Shown one piece after another: positions 1-9,014 of a stretch of 64,000 nucleotides of DNA. The notes under the pieces were generated by a model. The model did not search any database, was not told where the DNA came from, and worked only from the letters and a program-made list of their open reading frames with translations. This stretch comes from CALEAR01 sp035301485 (GTDB taxonomy: Bacteria; Pseudomonadota; Gammaproteobacteria; Pseudomonadales; Alcanivoracaceae), in NCBI GenBank assembly GCA_035301485.1, contig DATGUF010000034.1, positions 1 to 64,000 on the forward strand. The letters run 5' to 3'. Both the position numbers and the translations under genes were made by a program. Numbering within the stretch: the stretch's first letter is position 1; every line of letters begins with the position of its first letter.

Positions 1-89
1 CCGCCGAAGCGGGCCTCGTGCCACAAGAGGTTCAATTCCTCGCCCTGCGCAATGGTTTTCAAATTCAAGTACGAAGTTTTGTGGCTTAA
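1..89 (+). CDS. C-terminal end of an upstream gene (possibly ArsR-type regulator/methyltransferase)
   Basis: The frame starting at base 3 is open from the window edge to TAA at 87-89 and encodes 28 residues rich in hydrophobic beta-strand-like sequence. No other gene covers this stretch, and metK follows 60 bases later. In many Pseudomonas-like genomes an ArsR regulator fused to a SAM-dependent methyltransferase lies just upstream of metK, and this short end would suit such a protein. That identification rests on gene order only; 28 residues are too few to name the family. Confidence 0.35.
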   Translation, partial: AEAGLVPQEVQFLALRNGFQIQVRSFVA

Positions 90-149
90 TCGCAGCCGCT
101 ACCACACAACGGTGCCTTGGCATCGTTTAAGAACGGAGACAATTTTTCC

Positions 150-1310
150 ATGAGCGAATACAGTGTTTTCACCTCAGAATCTGTTTCTGAGGGCCACCCA
201 GACAAAATGGCAGACCAAATATCCGACGCCATTTTAGACGCCATCATTGCCGACGACCCAGACGCCCGCGTGGCGGTGGAAACCTTGGTGAAAACCGGCG
301 TTGCTATCATTGCCGGTGAAGTAACCACCGAAACCTATGTGGACTTAGAAAATGTTGTGCGCGACGTTATTTTAGACATCGGCTACAACAGTTCCGAGCT
401 AGGCTTTGATGGCGCCAGCTGTGGTGTGCTAAATGCCATTGGCAAACAAAGTGCAGACATCGCTCAAGGTGTAGATGAAGACGAAGACAAGCAAATTGGC
501 GCTGGCGACCAAGGCTTAATGTTTGGTTATGCTAGCAACGAAACCCCTAGCCTTATGCCTGCCCCTATTCATTACGCCCACCGTTTAATGGAGCGCCAAG
601 CCGAATTGCGCAAGAGCGGCGTATTAAAGTGGTTGCGCCCGGATGCCAAAAGCCAGCTATCCCTACGTTACGAAAACGGCAAACCCGTTGCCGTGGATGC
701 GGTGGTGCTTTCTACGCAACACGATGAAGACATCAGCCATAAAGATTTATGCGAAGCCGTTATGGAAGAAATCATTCGCCCTGTATTGCCGGCTGAGTGG
801 TTGAATGAAAACACCTTGTACCACATCAACCCTACTGGGCGCTTTGTAGTGGGCGGGCCTGTGGGCGATTGCGGTTTAACGGGCCGTAAAATTATTGTGG
901 ATACCTATGGCGGCATGGCCCGTCATGGCGGCGGTGCTTTCTCAGGTAAAGACCCTTCCAAAGTAGACCGCTCAGCCGCCTACGCCGGCCGCTATGTGGC
1001 TAAAAACATTGTAGCGGCTGGTTTGGCAGAGCGCTGCGAAATTCAGGTGAGCTACGCCATTGGTGTTGCTGAACCCACCTCTATCTCTGTGAACACATTT
1101 GGCACAGGCCGTGTTAGCGACAGCATTATCGAGCAATTAGTCAGCAAACACTTCGACCTTCGCCCTAGCGGCATTATCGAAACCTTAGATTTGCGCCGCC
1201 CGATTTATCGCGACACTGCCACGTACGGCCACTTCGGCCGTAACAACCCTAACTTTACATGGGAACGAACCGACTTAGCCGATGCCCTAAAAGCAGACGC
1301 AGGTTTATAG
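150..1310 (+). CDS. metK: S-adenosylmethionine synthetase MetK
   Basis: Makes S-adenosylmethionine from methionine and ATP in the cytoplasm. The 386-residue product matches the usual family length. It opens with the family N-terminus (SEYSVFTSESVSEGHPDK, containing the ATP-binding His). It has the GAGDQGLMFGYA signature near residue 120 and the glycine-rich GGGAFSGKDPSKVDRS loop near residue 265. The ATG at 150 is chosen because the protein aligns from there and ACGGAGAC precedes it; the frame stays open upstream to about 117. It heads a methyl-cycle cluster with ahcY and metF. No SAM riboswitch is evident before it. Confidence 0.97.
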   Translation: MSEYSVFTSESVSEGHPDKMADQISDAILDAIIADDPDARVAVETLVKTGVAIIAGEVTTETYVDLENVVRDVILDIGYNSSELGFDGASCGVLNAIGKQSADIAQGVDEDEDKQIGAGDQGLMFGYASNETPSLMPAPIHYAHRLMERQAELRKSGVLKWLRPDAKSQLSLRYENGKPVAVDAVVLSTQHDEDISHKDLCEAVMEEIIRPVLPAEWLNENTLYHINPTGRFVVGGPVGDCGLTGRKIIVDTYGGMARHGGGAFSGKDPSKVDRSAAYAGRYVAKNIVAAGLAERCEIQVSYAIGVAEPTSISVNTFGTGRVSDSIIEQLVSKHFDLRPSGIIETLDLRRPIYRDTATYGHFGRNNPNFTWERTDLADALKADAGL

Positions 1311-1334
1311 TTTTCGCCCAATAGAGCAAAAATT

Positions 1335-1386
1335 CCGAGGGGTGCTGCAGCGGTTACTCCCGCTAGGCTCGGTACTAACGGCACCC
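1335..1386 (+). promoter_or_regulatory. SAH riboswitch (ahcY leader)
   Basis: The metK-ahcY gap carries the hallmarks of the S-adenosylhomocysteine riboswitch. A P1 helix forms between CCGAG (1335-1339) and CTCGG (1368-1372). A conserved core reads GGTGCTGCAGCGG. A downstream GCACCC (1381-1386) pairs with GGGTGC (1340-1345) to close the pseudoknot. The element lies 26 bases before the ahcY ATG, where SAH binding would be expected to turn expression on so that SAH is cleared. The class is known upstream of ahcY in beta- and gammaproteobacteria; a covariance-model search was not possible here. Confidence 0.9.
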
Positions 1387-1412
1387 ATCGTTTCAACTAA
1401 TGGAGTAACAGC

Positions 1413-2813
1413 ATGAGTACAGAACTACAAGCGGCTGCCACAGCCAAACAAGATTTTAAAGTAGCGGACCTTTCCTTAGCTGATTGGGGCCGCCGTGAAA
1501 TCGCCATTGCCGAAACAGAAATGCCGGCGCTTATGGCTATTCGCAACAAATATCGTGCCGAACAACCCCTTAAGGGCGCGCGCATTATTGGTTGCATTCA
1601 CATGACCATCCAAACCGCGGTATTGATTGAAACATTAGAAGATCTCGGTGCCGAAGTGCGTTGGTCTAGCTGTAACGTTTTCTCCACCCAGGACCACGCC
1701 GCTGCAGCCATTGCTGCTGCAGGCACCCCAGTTTTTGCGTGGAAAGGCGAAACGGAAGAAGAATACATGTGGTGTATTGAGCAAACCTGCCGCAGCCCAG
1801 AGGGCGATGTGTGGGATGCCAACATGATCCTCGATGACGGTGGCGATTTAACGGCCTATGTGCATGAAACCTACCCCGAGATGCTCGCTAACGTGCACGG
1901 TATTTCTGAAGAAACCACCACCGGTGTTTTGCGCTTGGTTGAAATGCTCAAGAAAGGCACCCTCAAAGTGCCCGCCATTAATGTAAACGACGCTGTCACC
2001 AAATCTAAAAACGACAACCGTTACGGCTGCCGCCACTCCCTCAACGACGCTGTAAAACGTGCTACAGACCACCTACTTTCAGGTAAACGCGCGCTAGTGA
2101 TCGGTTATGGTGATGTGGGTAAAGGCTCCGCGCAATCGCTACGCCAAGAAGGCATGATTGTGCGCGTGACTGAAATTGACCCTATCTGTGCCATGCAGGC
2201 TTGCATGGACGGTTACGAAGTGGTGAGCCCGTACATCAACGGTATTAACGATGGCACGCTAGACAGCATCAACAAAGAACTACTTGGCACCACCGACCTG
2301 ATTGTAACCACCACCGGTAACTTCAACGTGTGCGATAAAAACATGCTACAAGCGCTGAAGAAAGGTGCAGTGGTGTGCAACATTGGCCACTTTGATAACG
2401 AAATAGATACCGCCTTCATGCGCGAGCAGTGGGAGTGGGAAGAAGTGAAGCCGCAAGTGCACCAAGTATGGCGCAACCGCGACGACAACGATTATCTATT
2501 GCTGCTCTCTGAAGGCCGCTTGGTTAACCTTGGTAACGCTACCGGCCACCCAAGCCGCATCATGGATGGCTCTTTTGCGAACCAGGTGCTAGCGCAAATT
2601 CACTTATTCAAGCAAGGTTTTGCCAACTTAAGCGATGCTGAAAAGAAAGAGCGCTTAACTGTTGAGCTATTGCCCAAACACCTTGATGAAGAAGTGGCAC
2701 GCTACATGGTGGAAGGCTTCTCTGGCGTCATTACACAACTCACCGAAGCGCAAGCTGAATACATCGGTGTATCCGTGGACGGCCCTTACAAGAGCGAACA
2801 ATACAAATACTAA
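1413..2813 (+). CDS. ahcY: Adenosylhomocysteinase AhcY
   Basis: Hydrolyses S-adenosylhomocysteine to adenosine and homocysteine, relieving product inhibition of methyltransferases. The 466-residue length is typical of the Pseudomonas-like form. It shows the N-terminal substrate domain (DFKVADLSLADWGRREI), the NAD-binding Rossmann motif VIGYGDVGKGSAQ near residue 230, and the C-terminal end GPYKSEQYKY that contributes to the neighbouring NAD site. The ATG at 1413 follows TGGAG at good spacing. An SAH riboswitch precedes it and metF follows, so the three genes form a SAM regeneration unit. Confidence 0.97.
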   Translation: MSTELQAAATAKQDFKVADLSLADWGRREIAIAETEMPALMAIRNKYRAEQPLKGARIIGCIHMTIQTAVLIETLEDLGAEVRWSSCNVFSTQDHAAAAIAAAGTPVFAWKGETEEEYMWCIEQTCRSPEGDVWDANMILDDGGDLTAYVHETYPEMLANVHGISEETTTGVLRLVEMLKKGTLKVPAINVNDAVTKSKNDNRYGCRHSLNDAVKRATDHLLSGKRALVIGYGDVGKGSAQSLRQEGMIVRVTEIDPICAMQACMDGYEVVSPYINGINDGTLDSINKELLGTTDLIVTTTGNFNVCDKNMLQALKKGAVVCNIGHFDNEIDTAFMREQWEWEEVKPQVHQVWRNRDDNDYLLLLSEGRLVNLGNATGHPSRIMDGSFANQVLAQIHLFKQGFANLSDAEKKERLTVELLPKHLDEEVARYMVEGFSGVITQLTEAQAEYIGVSVDGPYKSEQYKY

Positions 2814-2821
2814 TAAGCCCT

Positions 2822-2853
2822 CTCTGCTAGCTGTTTCTACGCAGCTAGCAGAG
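2822..2853 (+). other. Perfect 12-bp hairpin between ahcY and metF
   Basis: CTCTGCTAGCTG (2822-2833) and its exact reverse complement (2842-2853) enclose an 8-base loop. No T-run follows, so it is not a standard intrinsic terminator. It could stabilise the ahcY 3' end or attenuate metF. Confidence 0.6.
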
Positions 2854-2903
2854 GCCGCTCATAAAAGGAAAACCTTTTGAGCGCCTGTTTTAAGGATAAT
2901 TAC

Positions 2904-3740
2904 ATGTCTCATTCTTACCGCATTAGTTTTGAGTTTTTCCCTGCTAAAACCGAACAAGGCAGAAAAAATTTAATTGCGGCGCAAACAGCATTACTGGCGA
3001 AAAATCCAGAGTTTTTCTCTTGCACCTACGGCGCAGGGGGTTCCACACGAGATAACACGCTAGAAACCATTTTGGCTATGCAAAAAGTGCACTCTGATGC
3101 AGCCCCGCACTTAAGCTCCATTGGCCAAGAAAAAGCAGAAATTGCTGAAATTTTGCAGCAATATAAAGACGAAGGCCTCACTCGTATTGTAGCCCTACGC
3201 GGTGATTTACCTTCTGGGATGGGCCTCGGCCAAAGCGATTTAGCTTACGCTGACGACCTGGTGGCGTTTATTCGCGAAGAAACCGGCGATCACTTCACCT
3301 TAGAGGTGGCCGCTTACCCAGAAATGCACCCACAGGCACGCAGCTTTGCTGATGACATTGCCCACTTCAAACGCAAAATTGATGCAGGGGCCAACAACGG
3401 CATCACTCAATATTTTTACAACCCCGATGCCTATGCCTTCTATATCGATGAACTGGCTAAAATAGGCTGTGATGCGCCCATTTACCCTGGCATCATGCCC
3501 ATTATGAACCTCGCCAACTTACTGCGTTTCTCGAAAGGATGTGGCGCAGAAGTGCCACGTTGGCTAGAAGCACGGCTAAACGATATTAAAGACGATGATG
3601 AAGCAGTGATTGAATACGGCATTGATACCGTAACACGCTTGTGTGAGCGTTTACTCGCCATGGGAGCCCCTGGCCTTCACTTCTACACCATGAATCGCTC
3701 TGAAATTAGCTTACGCGTGCTCGACAACTTGGGTTTGTAA
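2904..3740 (+). CDS. metF: Methylenetetrahydrofolate reductase MetF
   Basis: Reduces 5,10-methylene-THF to 5-methyl-THF with FAD, supplying methyl groups to methionine synthase. The 278-residue TIM-barrel protein has the family N-terminus SYRISFEFFPAKTEQG with the catalytic Glu. It also has TCTYGAGGSTRDNT near residue 40, VALRGDLPSG near residue 100, and ITQYFYNPDAY near residue 170. The ATG at 2904 is preferred over an upstream in-frame TTG at 2877 because AAGGAT lies 7 bases before it and the conserved region starts there. It completes the metK-ahcY-metF cluster and is followed by a strong terminator. Confidence 0.95.
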   Translation: MSHSYRISFEFFPAKTEQGRKNLIAAQTALLAKNPEFFSCTYGAGGSTRDNTLETILAMQKVHSDAAPHLSSIGQEKAEIAEILQQYKDEGLTRIVALRGDLPSGMGLGQSDLAYADDLVAFIREETGDHFTLEVAAYPEMHPQARSFADDIAHFKRKIDAGANNGITQYFYNPDAYAFYIDELAKIGCDAPIYPGIMPIMNLANLLRFSKGCGAEVPRWLEARLNDIKDDDEAVIEYGIDTVTRLCERLLAMGAPGLHFYTMNRSEISLRVLDNLGL

Positions 3741-3778
3741 CAACCCTTAAAGTTGCTTTGTAAGTAAGCCAAACAAAT

Positions 3779-3811
3779 AAAACCGCCAATTGGCGGTTTT
3801 ATTTTCTCTTT
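3779..3811 (+). terminator. Intrinsic terminator after metF
   Basis: AAAACCGCCAA/TTGGCGGTTTT is a perfect inverted repeat followed by a T-rich tract (ATTTTCTCTTTTT), 38 bases past the metF stop. Confidence 0.88.
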
Positions 3812-4041
3812 TTATTCAGGGCGCTGAATTTAGCTTTACAGGTGTGCAAAACGTACCGAAGATGCCCGCTTTGCCGAACTTTCCACGTTTTTTGCAACAC
3901 GTTAATAGTTTCCTAGGGCTAAAACCCTTAATTAGCAGGCATTACTGTTAGGCATAACATTTTTTTGTATACGGCGGCCTTATCGCCCTATACTGCCGTA
4001 TAGTTATCATTTTCTCTTTATAAAAGGCCCCAAAAAGCACC

Positions 4042-4947
4042 ATGAGCATTATTACAGCGGCTATTTGCCTCTATTTACTATCTATTTTATTAATCCACAT
4101 TCGTTGTAGCCGCACTTTTCCCTTAACTCGGCAGCTCAGCGACTTCTCCACATTCACGGTGCCTTTTAACGTACCCGCCTATGCGCTCTCTAAAGTACCG
4201 CTACAGCCCATTGTTCCGCAGCGCTTTTTCCCTGAACTAAGTGTGCTCAGTGATAACTGGGAAACCATACGTGATGAAGCGTTAGCGCTGTATCAAATGG
4301 GGCACATTAAGGCCAAAGACGATTTACCTGCGAGCAGTTTTTATAAAAACGGACGCTGGGTAAGTTTTTATTTGAAGGTTTATGATAGCGACATCCCTTC
4401 AGCGCGCGAACTTGCGCCCAAAACCCTCGCACTGATTGAACAAGTACCAAACATGAACTTGGCGCTTTTTGCGGTGCTTATGCCGGGCAAAAAACTTAAT
4501 GACCACCACGATCCTTTTGCTTTCACCCTGCGTTATTCGCTTGGTTTAAGCACACCCAACTCTGATGAGTGCGGCATTCAAATCGACCAAGAAGATTATA
4601 AATGGAAGGATGGCGAAAGCGTGCTTTTCGACGAAACCTATTTGCACAACGCCTATAACGACACCGATACGCCGCGCCTTATTTTAATGACAGACATCGA
4701 CAGGCCCTTAAAATGGGCGTGGCTGCAAAAGCTATACCACCACTTTGGCCGCTTTTTTAATAGCCTGTTTGTGATTGATAATGTGGACGAAAACCAAACC
4801 GGCTTAGGCAATAAACTTGGCCAAGGTGTGTTAGCCTACCAAACTTTTTTGAAAGGCCTGAAACGTAAAAACCGCACCGCTTACCAAATTGGTAAGTGGG
4901 CGGTTATTTTATTAGTGCTTTATGGGCTAGCACGCCTAGTTAGCTAA
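4042..4947 (+). CDS. LpxO-like Fe(II)/2-oxoglutarate dioxygenase (aspartyl/asparaginyl beta-hydroxylase fold)
   Basis: The 301-residue protein has a hydrophobic segment at residues 3-20 and another near the C-terminus (residues about 283-300). Between them is an aspartyl/asparaginyl beta-hydroxylase domain. Metal and cofactor ligands fit LNDHHDPF (near residue 153) and the later ETYLHNAYNDTDTPRLIL (near residue 195), giving a His/Asp, His and Arg set. Length and the two terminal membrane segments match Salmonella LpxO, which hydroxylates the 2-position of a lipid A acyl chain at the inner membrane. The substrate here is inferred. The Shine-Dalgarno sequence is weak, and the 230 bases upstream hold no gene, only an AT-rich promoter region. 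Confidence 0.75.
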   Translation: MSIITAAICLYLLSILLIHIRCSRTFPLTRQLSDFSTFTVPFNVPAYALSKVPLQPIVPQRFFPELSVLSDNWETIRDEALALYQMGHIKAKDDLPASSFYKNGRWVSFYLKVYDSDIPSARELAPKTLALIEQVPNMNLALFAVLMPGKKLNDHHDPFAFTLRYSLGLSTPNSDECGIQIDQEDYKWKDGESVLFDETYLHNAYNDTDTPRLILMTDIDRPLKWAWLQKLYHHFGRFFNSLFVIDNVDENQTGLGNKLGQGVLAYQTFLKGLKRKNRTAYQIGKWAVILLVLYGLARLVS

Positions 4948-4965
4948 TAGGCTTGCCCGCACGAG

Positions 4966-5694
4966 TTATTCTTGCGCGGGCAACCTTTCATACAGCATAT
5001 CCCACACCCCATGGCCCAAACGTTTACCACGGCGCTCAAACTTCGTTTCTGGGCGCCAGCTCGGGCGCTGCACAAAGGGCCGCTCGTTAGAAGTGTTTTG
5101 CCACCCTTGCACAGATTCCATTACCTCAAGCATGTGCTCAGCATAGTCTTCCCAATCCGTAGCCATATGCAAAATACCACCTTCTGCAACACGGCTATGC
5201 ACTAAGTCCACAAATTTAGGCTGCACAATGCGGCGCTTATGGTGCTTTTTCTTGTGCCATGGGTCTGGGAAATACAGCTGCAAACGATGTAAAGATGCAG
5301 GCGGAATGCAAAGCTCTAAAATATCTATGGCATCATCACAATAGGTGCGCACATTAGTCAGCCCTAAACGCTCAATTTCCATGAGCAAGGTTCCCACACC
5401 GGGGCGGTGCACTTCTACACCAATAAAATCCATCTCTGGGTTTTCTGCCGCCATTTGCGCCAACGCGTGCCCCATGCCGTAACCAATTTCCAACACCACT
5501 GGTGCCTGGCGGCCAAATACTTCAGCAAAATCCAGTTGGCCCATATTGCGCGTTAGCCCATACACCGGCCAGCTACGCTCGATTGCTTTCTCTTGCCCTG
5601 GCGTTAAACGCCCTTCACGCAAAACAAAGCTGCGCACACGGCGCATAAATTTCCCCGTTTCTGGGTCTGGTTCTTGCTGCAAAAACTCAAGCAT
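4966..5694 (-). CDS. trmB: tRNA (guanine46-N7)-methyltransferase TrmB
   Basis: Methylates N7 of G46 in the tRNA variable loop using SAM. The 242-residue protein carries the SAM-binding VLEIGYGMGHALAQMA (near residue 72), IGVEVHRPGVG, and the family hallmark LQLYFPDPWHKKKHHKRRIVQ (near residue 150). The ATG at 5694 is chosen because GGAG precedes it and the family usually begins about here. An in-frame extension to 5787 is cysteine-rich and unlike the family. It converges on lpxO, with a GC-rich hairpin spanning 4953-4983 at its 3' end. Confidence 0.94.
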   Translation of the reverse strand: MLEFLQQEPDPETGKFMRRVRSFVLREGRLTPGQEKAIERSWPVYGLTRNMGQLDFAEVFGRQAPVVLEIGYGMGHALAQMAAENPEMDFIGVEVHRPGVGTLLMEIERLGLTNVRTYCDDAIDILELCIPPASLHRLQLYFPDPWHKKKHHKRRIVQPKFVDLVHSRVAEGGILHMATDWEDYAEHMLEVMESVQGWQNTSNERPFVQRPSWRPETKFERRGKRLGHGVWDMLYERLPAQE

Positions 5695-5820
5695 TAAAAA
5701 GTGCTCCGTAACAAACAATGGCGGCATTGTATGCCAGCTCGCGCCACAATCCCACTGGGCGCAAAAACATGATAGCTTAACGCACATAAACAGGGGCTAA
5801 CGAACAAGGATAATAACACC

Positions 5821-6969
5821 ATGGCTTACACACTCCCCTCCAGCGCTGAAGATTTTCGTGCCCTCGCCCGTGGCAAACTGCCACGTTTTTTGTTTGATTA
5901 CATTGAAGGCGGCGCCAATGCGGAAGAAACGTTAAACGCTAACACTCAAGCCTGGCGCACAACTACTCTACGCCAACGGGTTCTCATCAATGTAGACGAC
6001 GTGAGCACGCACACCCAGTTGTTAGGCGAACCGTGCAGCCTTCCTGTGGCGCTCGCCCCCATTGGCTTAGCCGGTATGATGGCACGGCGCGGCGAAGTGC
6101 AAGCCGTGCGCGCCGCTAACCAAGCGCAAATTCCTTTTACCCTCTCCACTGTGGGCATCTGCTCGCTGAGCGAAGTGAGCGCAGCAGCCACCGCGCCTTT
6201 TTGGTTTCAGCTATACATGATTCGTGATCGCGGACGAGTGGCCGCCTTGCTTGATGAAGCTTGGGCAAACGGCTGCCGCACACTGGTATTTACTGTGGAC
6301 TTACCACAACCTGGCATGCGCCACCGTGATACGCGTAACGGCCTCAATGCAACGGGCGCACAAGGAGCCTTTGTTAAAGCACTACAGTTGCTACCACGCT
6401 TACCTTGGGTTTGGAACGTCGCCATCAAAGGCAGCCCACTCACCTTTGGCAACCTTAGCGACACACTGCCGCACGGCAGCGATCTCGACGCCTTTAAAGC
6501 ATGGATAGACAGCCAGTTCGACACCACCGTTACGTGGGACGACATTGCTTGGTTGCGGACGAAATGGCAGGGAAAACTATTGCTAAAAGGCATTCTCGAT
6601 GTGGCAGATGCAGAGCAAGCTGTGGCCGTGGGCGCGGACGGCATTGTGGTGTCTAACCACGGTGGGCGCCAGCTAGATGGTGTTAAAGCAAGTGCTCACA
6701 AACTGCCAGAGATTGCAGCGGCGGTAGCTGGCCGTACCACGCTGCTTGTGGATGGCGGCATCCGTAATGGCATTGATGTGTTCCGTGCCATCGCCTTAGG
6801 GGCCGACGGCGTCATGATGGGCCGCCCTTGGATCTGGGCCATCGCAGCACAAGGTGAAGCAGGCTTAGCCCGTTTACTCGCTACGTGGCAAGAGGAGTTT
6901 CGCCTCGCCATGGTGTTAGCTGGCGTTACTAAAGTGGCCGACATCAGTGCTGAACACTTAGATCTTTAG
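5821..6969 (+). CDS. lldD: FMN-dependent alpha-hydroxy-acid (L-lactate) dehydrogenase
   Basis: Oxidises L-lactate, or a related alpha-hydroxy acid, at the membrane and passes electrons to quinone. The 382-residue FMN TIM-barrel begins with a typical FRALARGKLPRFLFDYIEGGA. It has APIGLAGMM near residue 80 and the active-site tyrosine stretch FQLYMIRDRG near residue 128. VSNHGGRQLDG near residue 280 carries the catalytic His and Arg, and VDGGIRNG and GADGVMMGRPW line the FMN phosphate site. Resemblance to LldD is strong in the RLPWVWNVAIKG region, but mandelate- or glycolate-type activity cannot be excluded. AAGGATAATAACACC precedes the ATG. It faces a convergent porin across a shared terminator. 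Confidence 0.85.
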   Translation: MAYTLPSSAEDFRALARGKLPRFLFDYIEGGANAEETLNANTQAWRTTTLRQRVLINVDDVSTHTQLLGEPCSLPVALAPIGLAGMMARRGEVQAVRAANQAQIPFTLSTVGICSLSEVSAAATAPFWFQLYMIRDRGRVAALLDEAWANGCRTLVFTVDLPQPGMRHRDTRNGLNATGAQGAFVKALQLLPRLPWVWNVAIKGSPLTFGNLSDTLPHGSDLDAFKAWIDSQFDTTVTWDDIAWLRTKWQGKLLLKGILDVADAEQAVAVGADGIVVSNHGGRQLDGVKASAHKLPEIAAAVAGRTTLLVDGGIRNGIDVFRAIALGADGVMMGRPWIWAIAAQGEAGLARLLATWQEEFRLAMVLAGVTKVADISAEHLDL

Positions 6970-6972
6970 CAT

Positions 6973-7012
6973 AAAAAAACCGCTGGTGCTGTTAAGCCAC
7001 CAGCGGTTTTTC
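6973..7012. terminator. Bidirectional terminator between lldD and porin gene
   Basis: CCGCTGGTG (6980-6988) pairs with CACCAGCGG (6998-7006). A-run and T-run flanks allow it to end transcription from both converging genes. Confidence 0.88.
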
Positions 7013-7025
7013 ACGCCATAGGTAA

Positions 7026-8309
7026 TTAGAAGTAATAACCTACGTTGAAGTTGTAATGCAGATTATGTTTCTCGCCATCGGCTTCACCCATAGATCCACC
7101 AATAAACGGTTGGTTTTTGGCATTCACAATATCGAGGTAAGCAAAGATAGCACCTGCTGCCACCGACATACCGGTAACGTTCATCCACGTATCTTTTAGA
7201 TCACCTGGCTTATCGGTGATGTAAAAGTAGTCGTTATAAAACGTGAGGGTAGAGATAGGCCCAATTTGCACTGGCAAGCTGTACGCCACGTTACCCGTGT
7301 AGCTCGTGGCACGGCGGGCAATAGTGTCATAACCAGCGTAAGCACCCACTATCATGCGATCGTACTCATCACCGATTTTGTTATCGTAATGCGTGACTTG
7401 CAGCTGCACGTTCCAGCGGTCGTAATTACCCACTAAGTGCGCAGCATAAGCGTATTGATCGCCCATGTTGTAGCCATCATCATCCATCAACCTGCCGTAC
7501 TGCCCAGACACCCCCACCTCGGTGGAGAAAGCGGTGCCGTGGCCAAAGGTCCACGCTGCACGTAGGTTAGATACTTTGCTGTCTAGGGTGGTGATCACTC
7601 CATCTTCATCAAAAAGATTTCCTGTGTCTTTAGCTTCACCAAAGTCTGTACCTTTTTTAATCGCCCCTAACGCATCGTAAGAATAGCGCTTGTTGCTGGT
7701 GGAGCCATTCATTTCGTCATTTAGGTAGAAAGCCGCTTGCAGGTTTAATGGGCCATCATCATGAATAAGCTTAAGGCCGAAATCGTAATCGTCTTCTAGC
7801 CCCATGTAGTAGTTGGAGTTGAAATAGTAGCTATGCGAGGCATAGGGCAAAATACCAAACGGCACCTGGTGAATACCGAGCTGCCCATGCAACGTATCGG
7901 TAAAGTCATACCCCACCCAGGCTTTACGTACCACGTCCATGTACTCAAAATGGCGGTACTCGGCAGAAAGGTATACGTCACTCACCTTGCCATTAAACGT
8001 TACACCTAAGAGATCGAACTTTCCTTCACCACCACGGCGTCTATTCGCTTTACTGGCTGCATTATTTCTGTAATCAGTGTAAGTGTAGTTAAAACGCACC
8101 ACCCCACCTACTTGAATGCCGTCTTCACTATCGTTTGGCGCGGCAATTGCGTTCTTATCTGCGGCCATTTCTGTTCGTAGCGCATCAATTTCCTGTTGCA
8201 TGCGCTCGAGCTCTGCGCGCAAATCTTTATTACTATCGGCAGCATAGGTTGGCATTGCTGTCGCAGACAGTAGAAGTGAAGCAGCCATTACTCCTAGTGG
8301 CTTTCGCAT
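7026..8309 (-). CDS. Outer-membrane porin with N-terminal coiled coil
   Basis: The 427-residue protein starts with a signal peptide (MRKPLGVMAASLLLSATAM, cleavage likely after TYA) followed by a short coiled coil (LRAELERMQQEIDALRTEM). The rest alternates polar and aromatic residues as in beta-barrel strands. It ends in NVGYYF, the terminal Phe used by the BAM complex for insertion. It looks like a phosphate-selective or general porin of the DcaP/OprO-like type, but the substrate cannot be told. It is transcribed from a 237-base gap shared with nothing else and ends at a terminator shared with lldD. Confidence 0.8.
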   Translation of the reverse strand: MRKPLGVMAASLLLSATAMPTYAADSNKDLRAELERMQQEIDALRTEMAADKNAIAAPNDSEDGIQVGGVVRFNYTYTDYRNNAASKANRRRGGEGKFDLLGVTFNGKVSDVYLSAEYRHFEYMDVVRKAWVGYDFTDTLHGQLGIHQVPFGILPYASHSYYFNSNYYMGLEDDYDFGLKLIHDDGPLNLQAAFYLNDEMNGSTSNKRYSYDALGAIKKGTDFGEAKDTGNLFDEDGVITTLDSKVSNLRAAWTFGHGTAFSTEVGVSGQYGRLMDDDGYNMGDQYAYAAHLVGNYDRWNVQLQVTHYDNKIGDEYDRMIVGAYAGYDTIARRATSYTGNVAYSLPVQIGPISTLTFYNDYFYITDKPGDLKDTWMNVTGMSVAAGAIFAYLDIVNAKNQPFIGGSMGEADGEKHNLHYNFNVGYYF

Positions 8310-8546
8310 TATAAAATCTCCTTATGTACCGCCTACCCCAATGCAAGGCGGTGTTACCTAAAAAATGCACAGTACCTCCCATTGGCGCCATAGGCGCAAA
8401 AAAGCAGAAATACGTGAAAAAATCGCTCAATAGATCAGCGAAGTGGGTAAGGATAACGAATTGAGAGGGTAATATCAGGGGAAAGTGTATTTTTTATGAT
8501 CGCCACGGCCAATTATGCTGCTTGCAGAATTTGCCGTGGCGCTTTA

Positions 8547-8921
8547 TTAAAGGGAAGAATGAAACGCAGCCCAAGCAAACCAACACCAGCCAATTATCAT
8601 CAGTAAGCCACCAAGAGGTGTAATTGGCCCTAACCAACGCATGCCCGTTAATACTAATAAATAGAGGCTGCCACTAAAGAGCAAACCGCCCACACCTATT
8701 ACAGTACCTGCACCCACCCAAGCTGAAAAACCGGGAAAAAACTTTAGCATGATGCCAACTAATATTAGGCCGATAGCGGTATAAATATGGTAATCCGTGG
8801 CTGTTTTCCACACAATCAACTGGCCTGCATCCACGCGCTTACTTAAACCGTGCGCTCCGAAAGCACCAAAAGCTATGCCCAATGCCACCGCCAATGCACC
8901 TATTACTAAAAACACTTTCAT
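8547..8921 (-). CDS. DUF423 family inner-membrane protein
   Basis: A 124-residue protein with four hydrophobic segments, starting with MKVFLVIGALAVALGIAFGAFGAHGL, the DUF423 (YgdD/TMEM256-like) signature. The conserved FGAFGAHGL and the later GLLFSGSLYLL and ITPLGGLLMIIGW are visible. Function is unknown. An inverted repeat CGCCACGG/CCGTGGCG lies just past its stop, around 8502-8543, with a long loop. Confidence 0.85.
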   Translation of the reverse strand: MKVFLVIGALAVALGIAFGAFGAHGLSKRVDAGQLIVWKTATDYHIYTAIGLILVGIMLKFFPGFSAWVGAGTVIGVGGLLFSGSLYLLVLTGMRWLGPITPLGGLLMIIGWCWFAWAAFHSSL

Positions 8922-8969
8922 ACGCTACCTAGCTTACAGTTATCGAAGCCAACACATTACTACACGCAC

Positions 8970-9001
8970 AAAAATGCCGCCATCAAGGCGGCATTTTATT
9001 G
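8970..9001 (-). terminator. Terminator after rpoH
   Basis: On the minus strand, AATGCCGCC and GGCGGCATT form a stem with a TTGAT loop followed by TTTTGTG. It lies 13 bases past the rpoH stop. Confidence 0.8.
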
Positions 9002-9014
9002 GCACTCGTTGCTA

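Noticed and set aside
90..149. Possible SAM riboswitch ahead of metK
   Set aside because: Only 60 bases are available and none of the SAM riboswitch motifs is visible.
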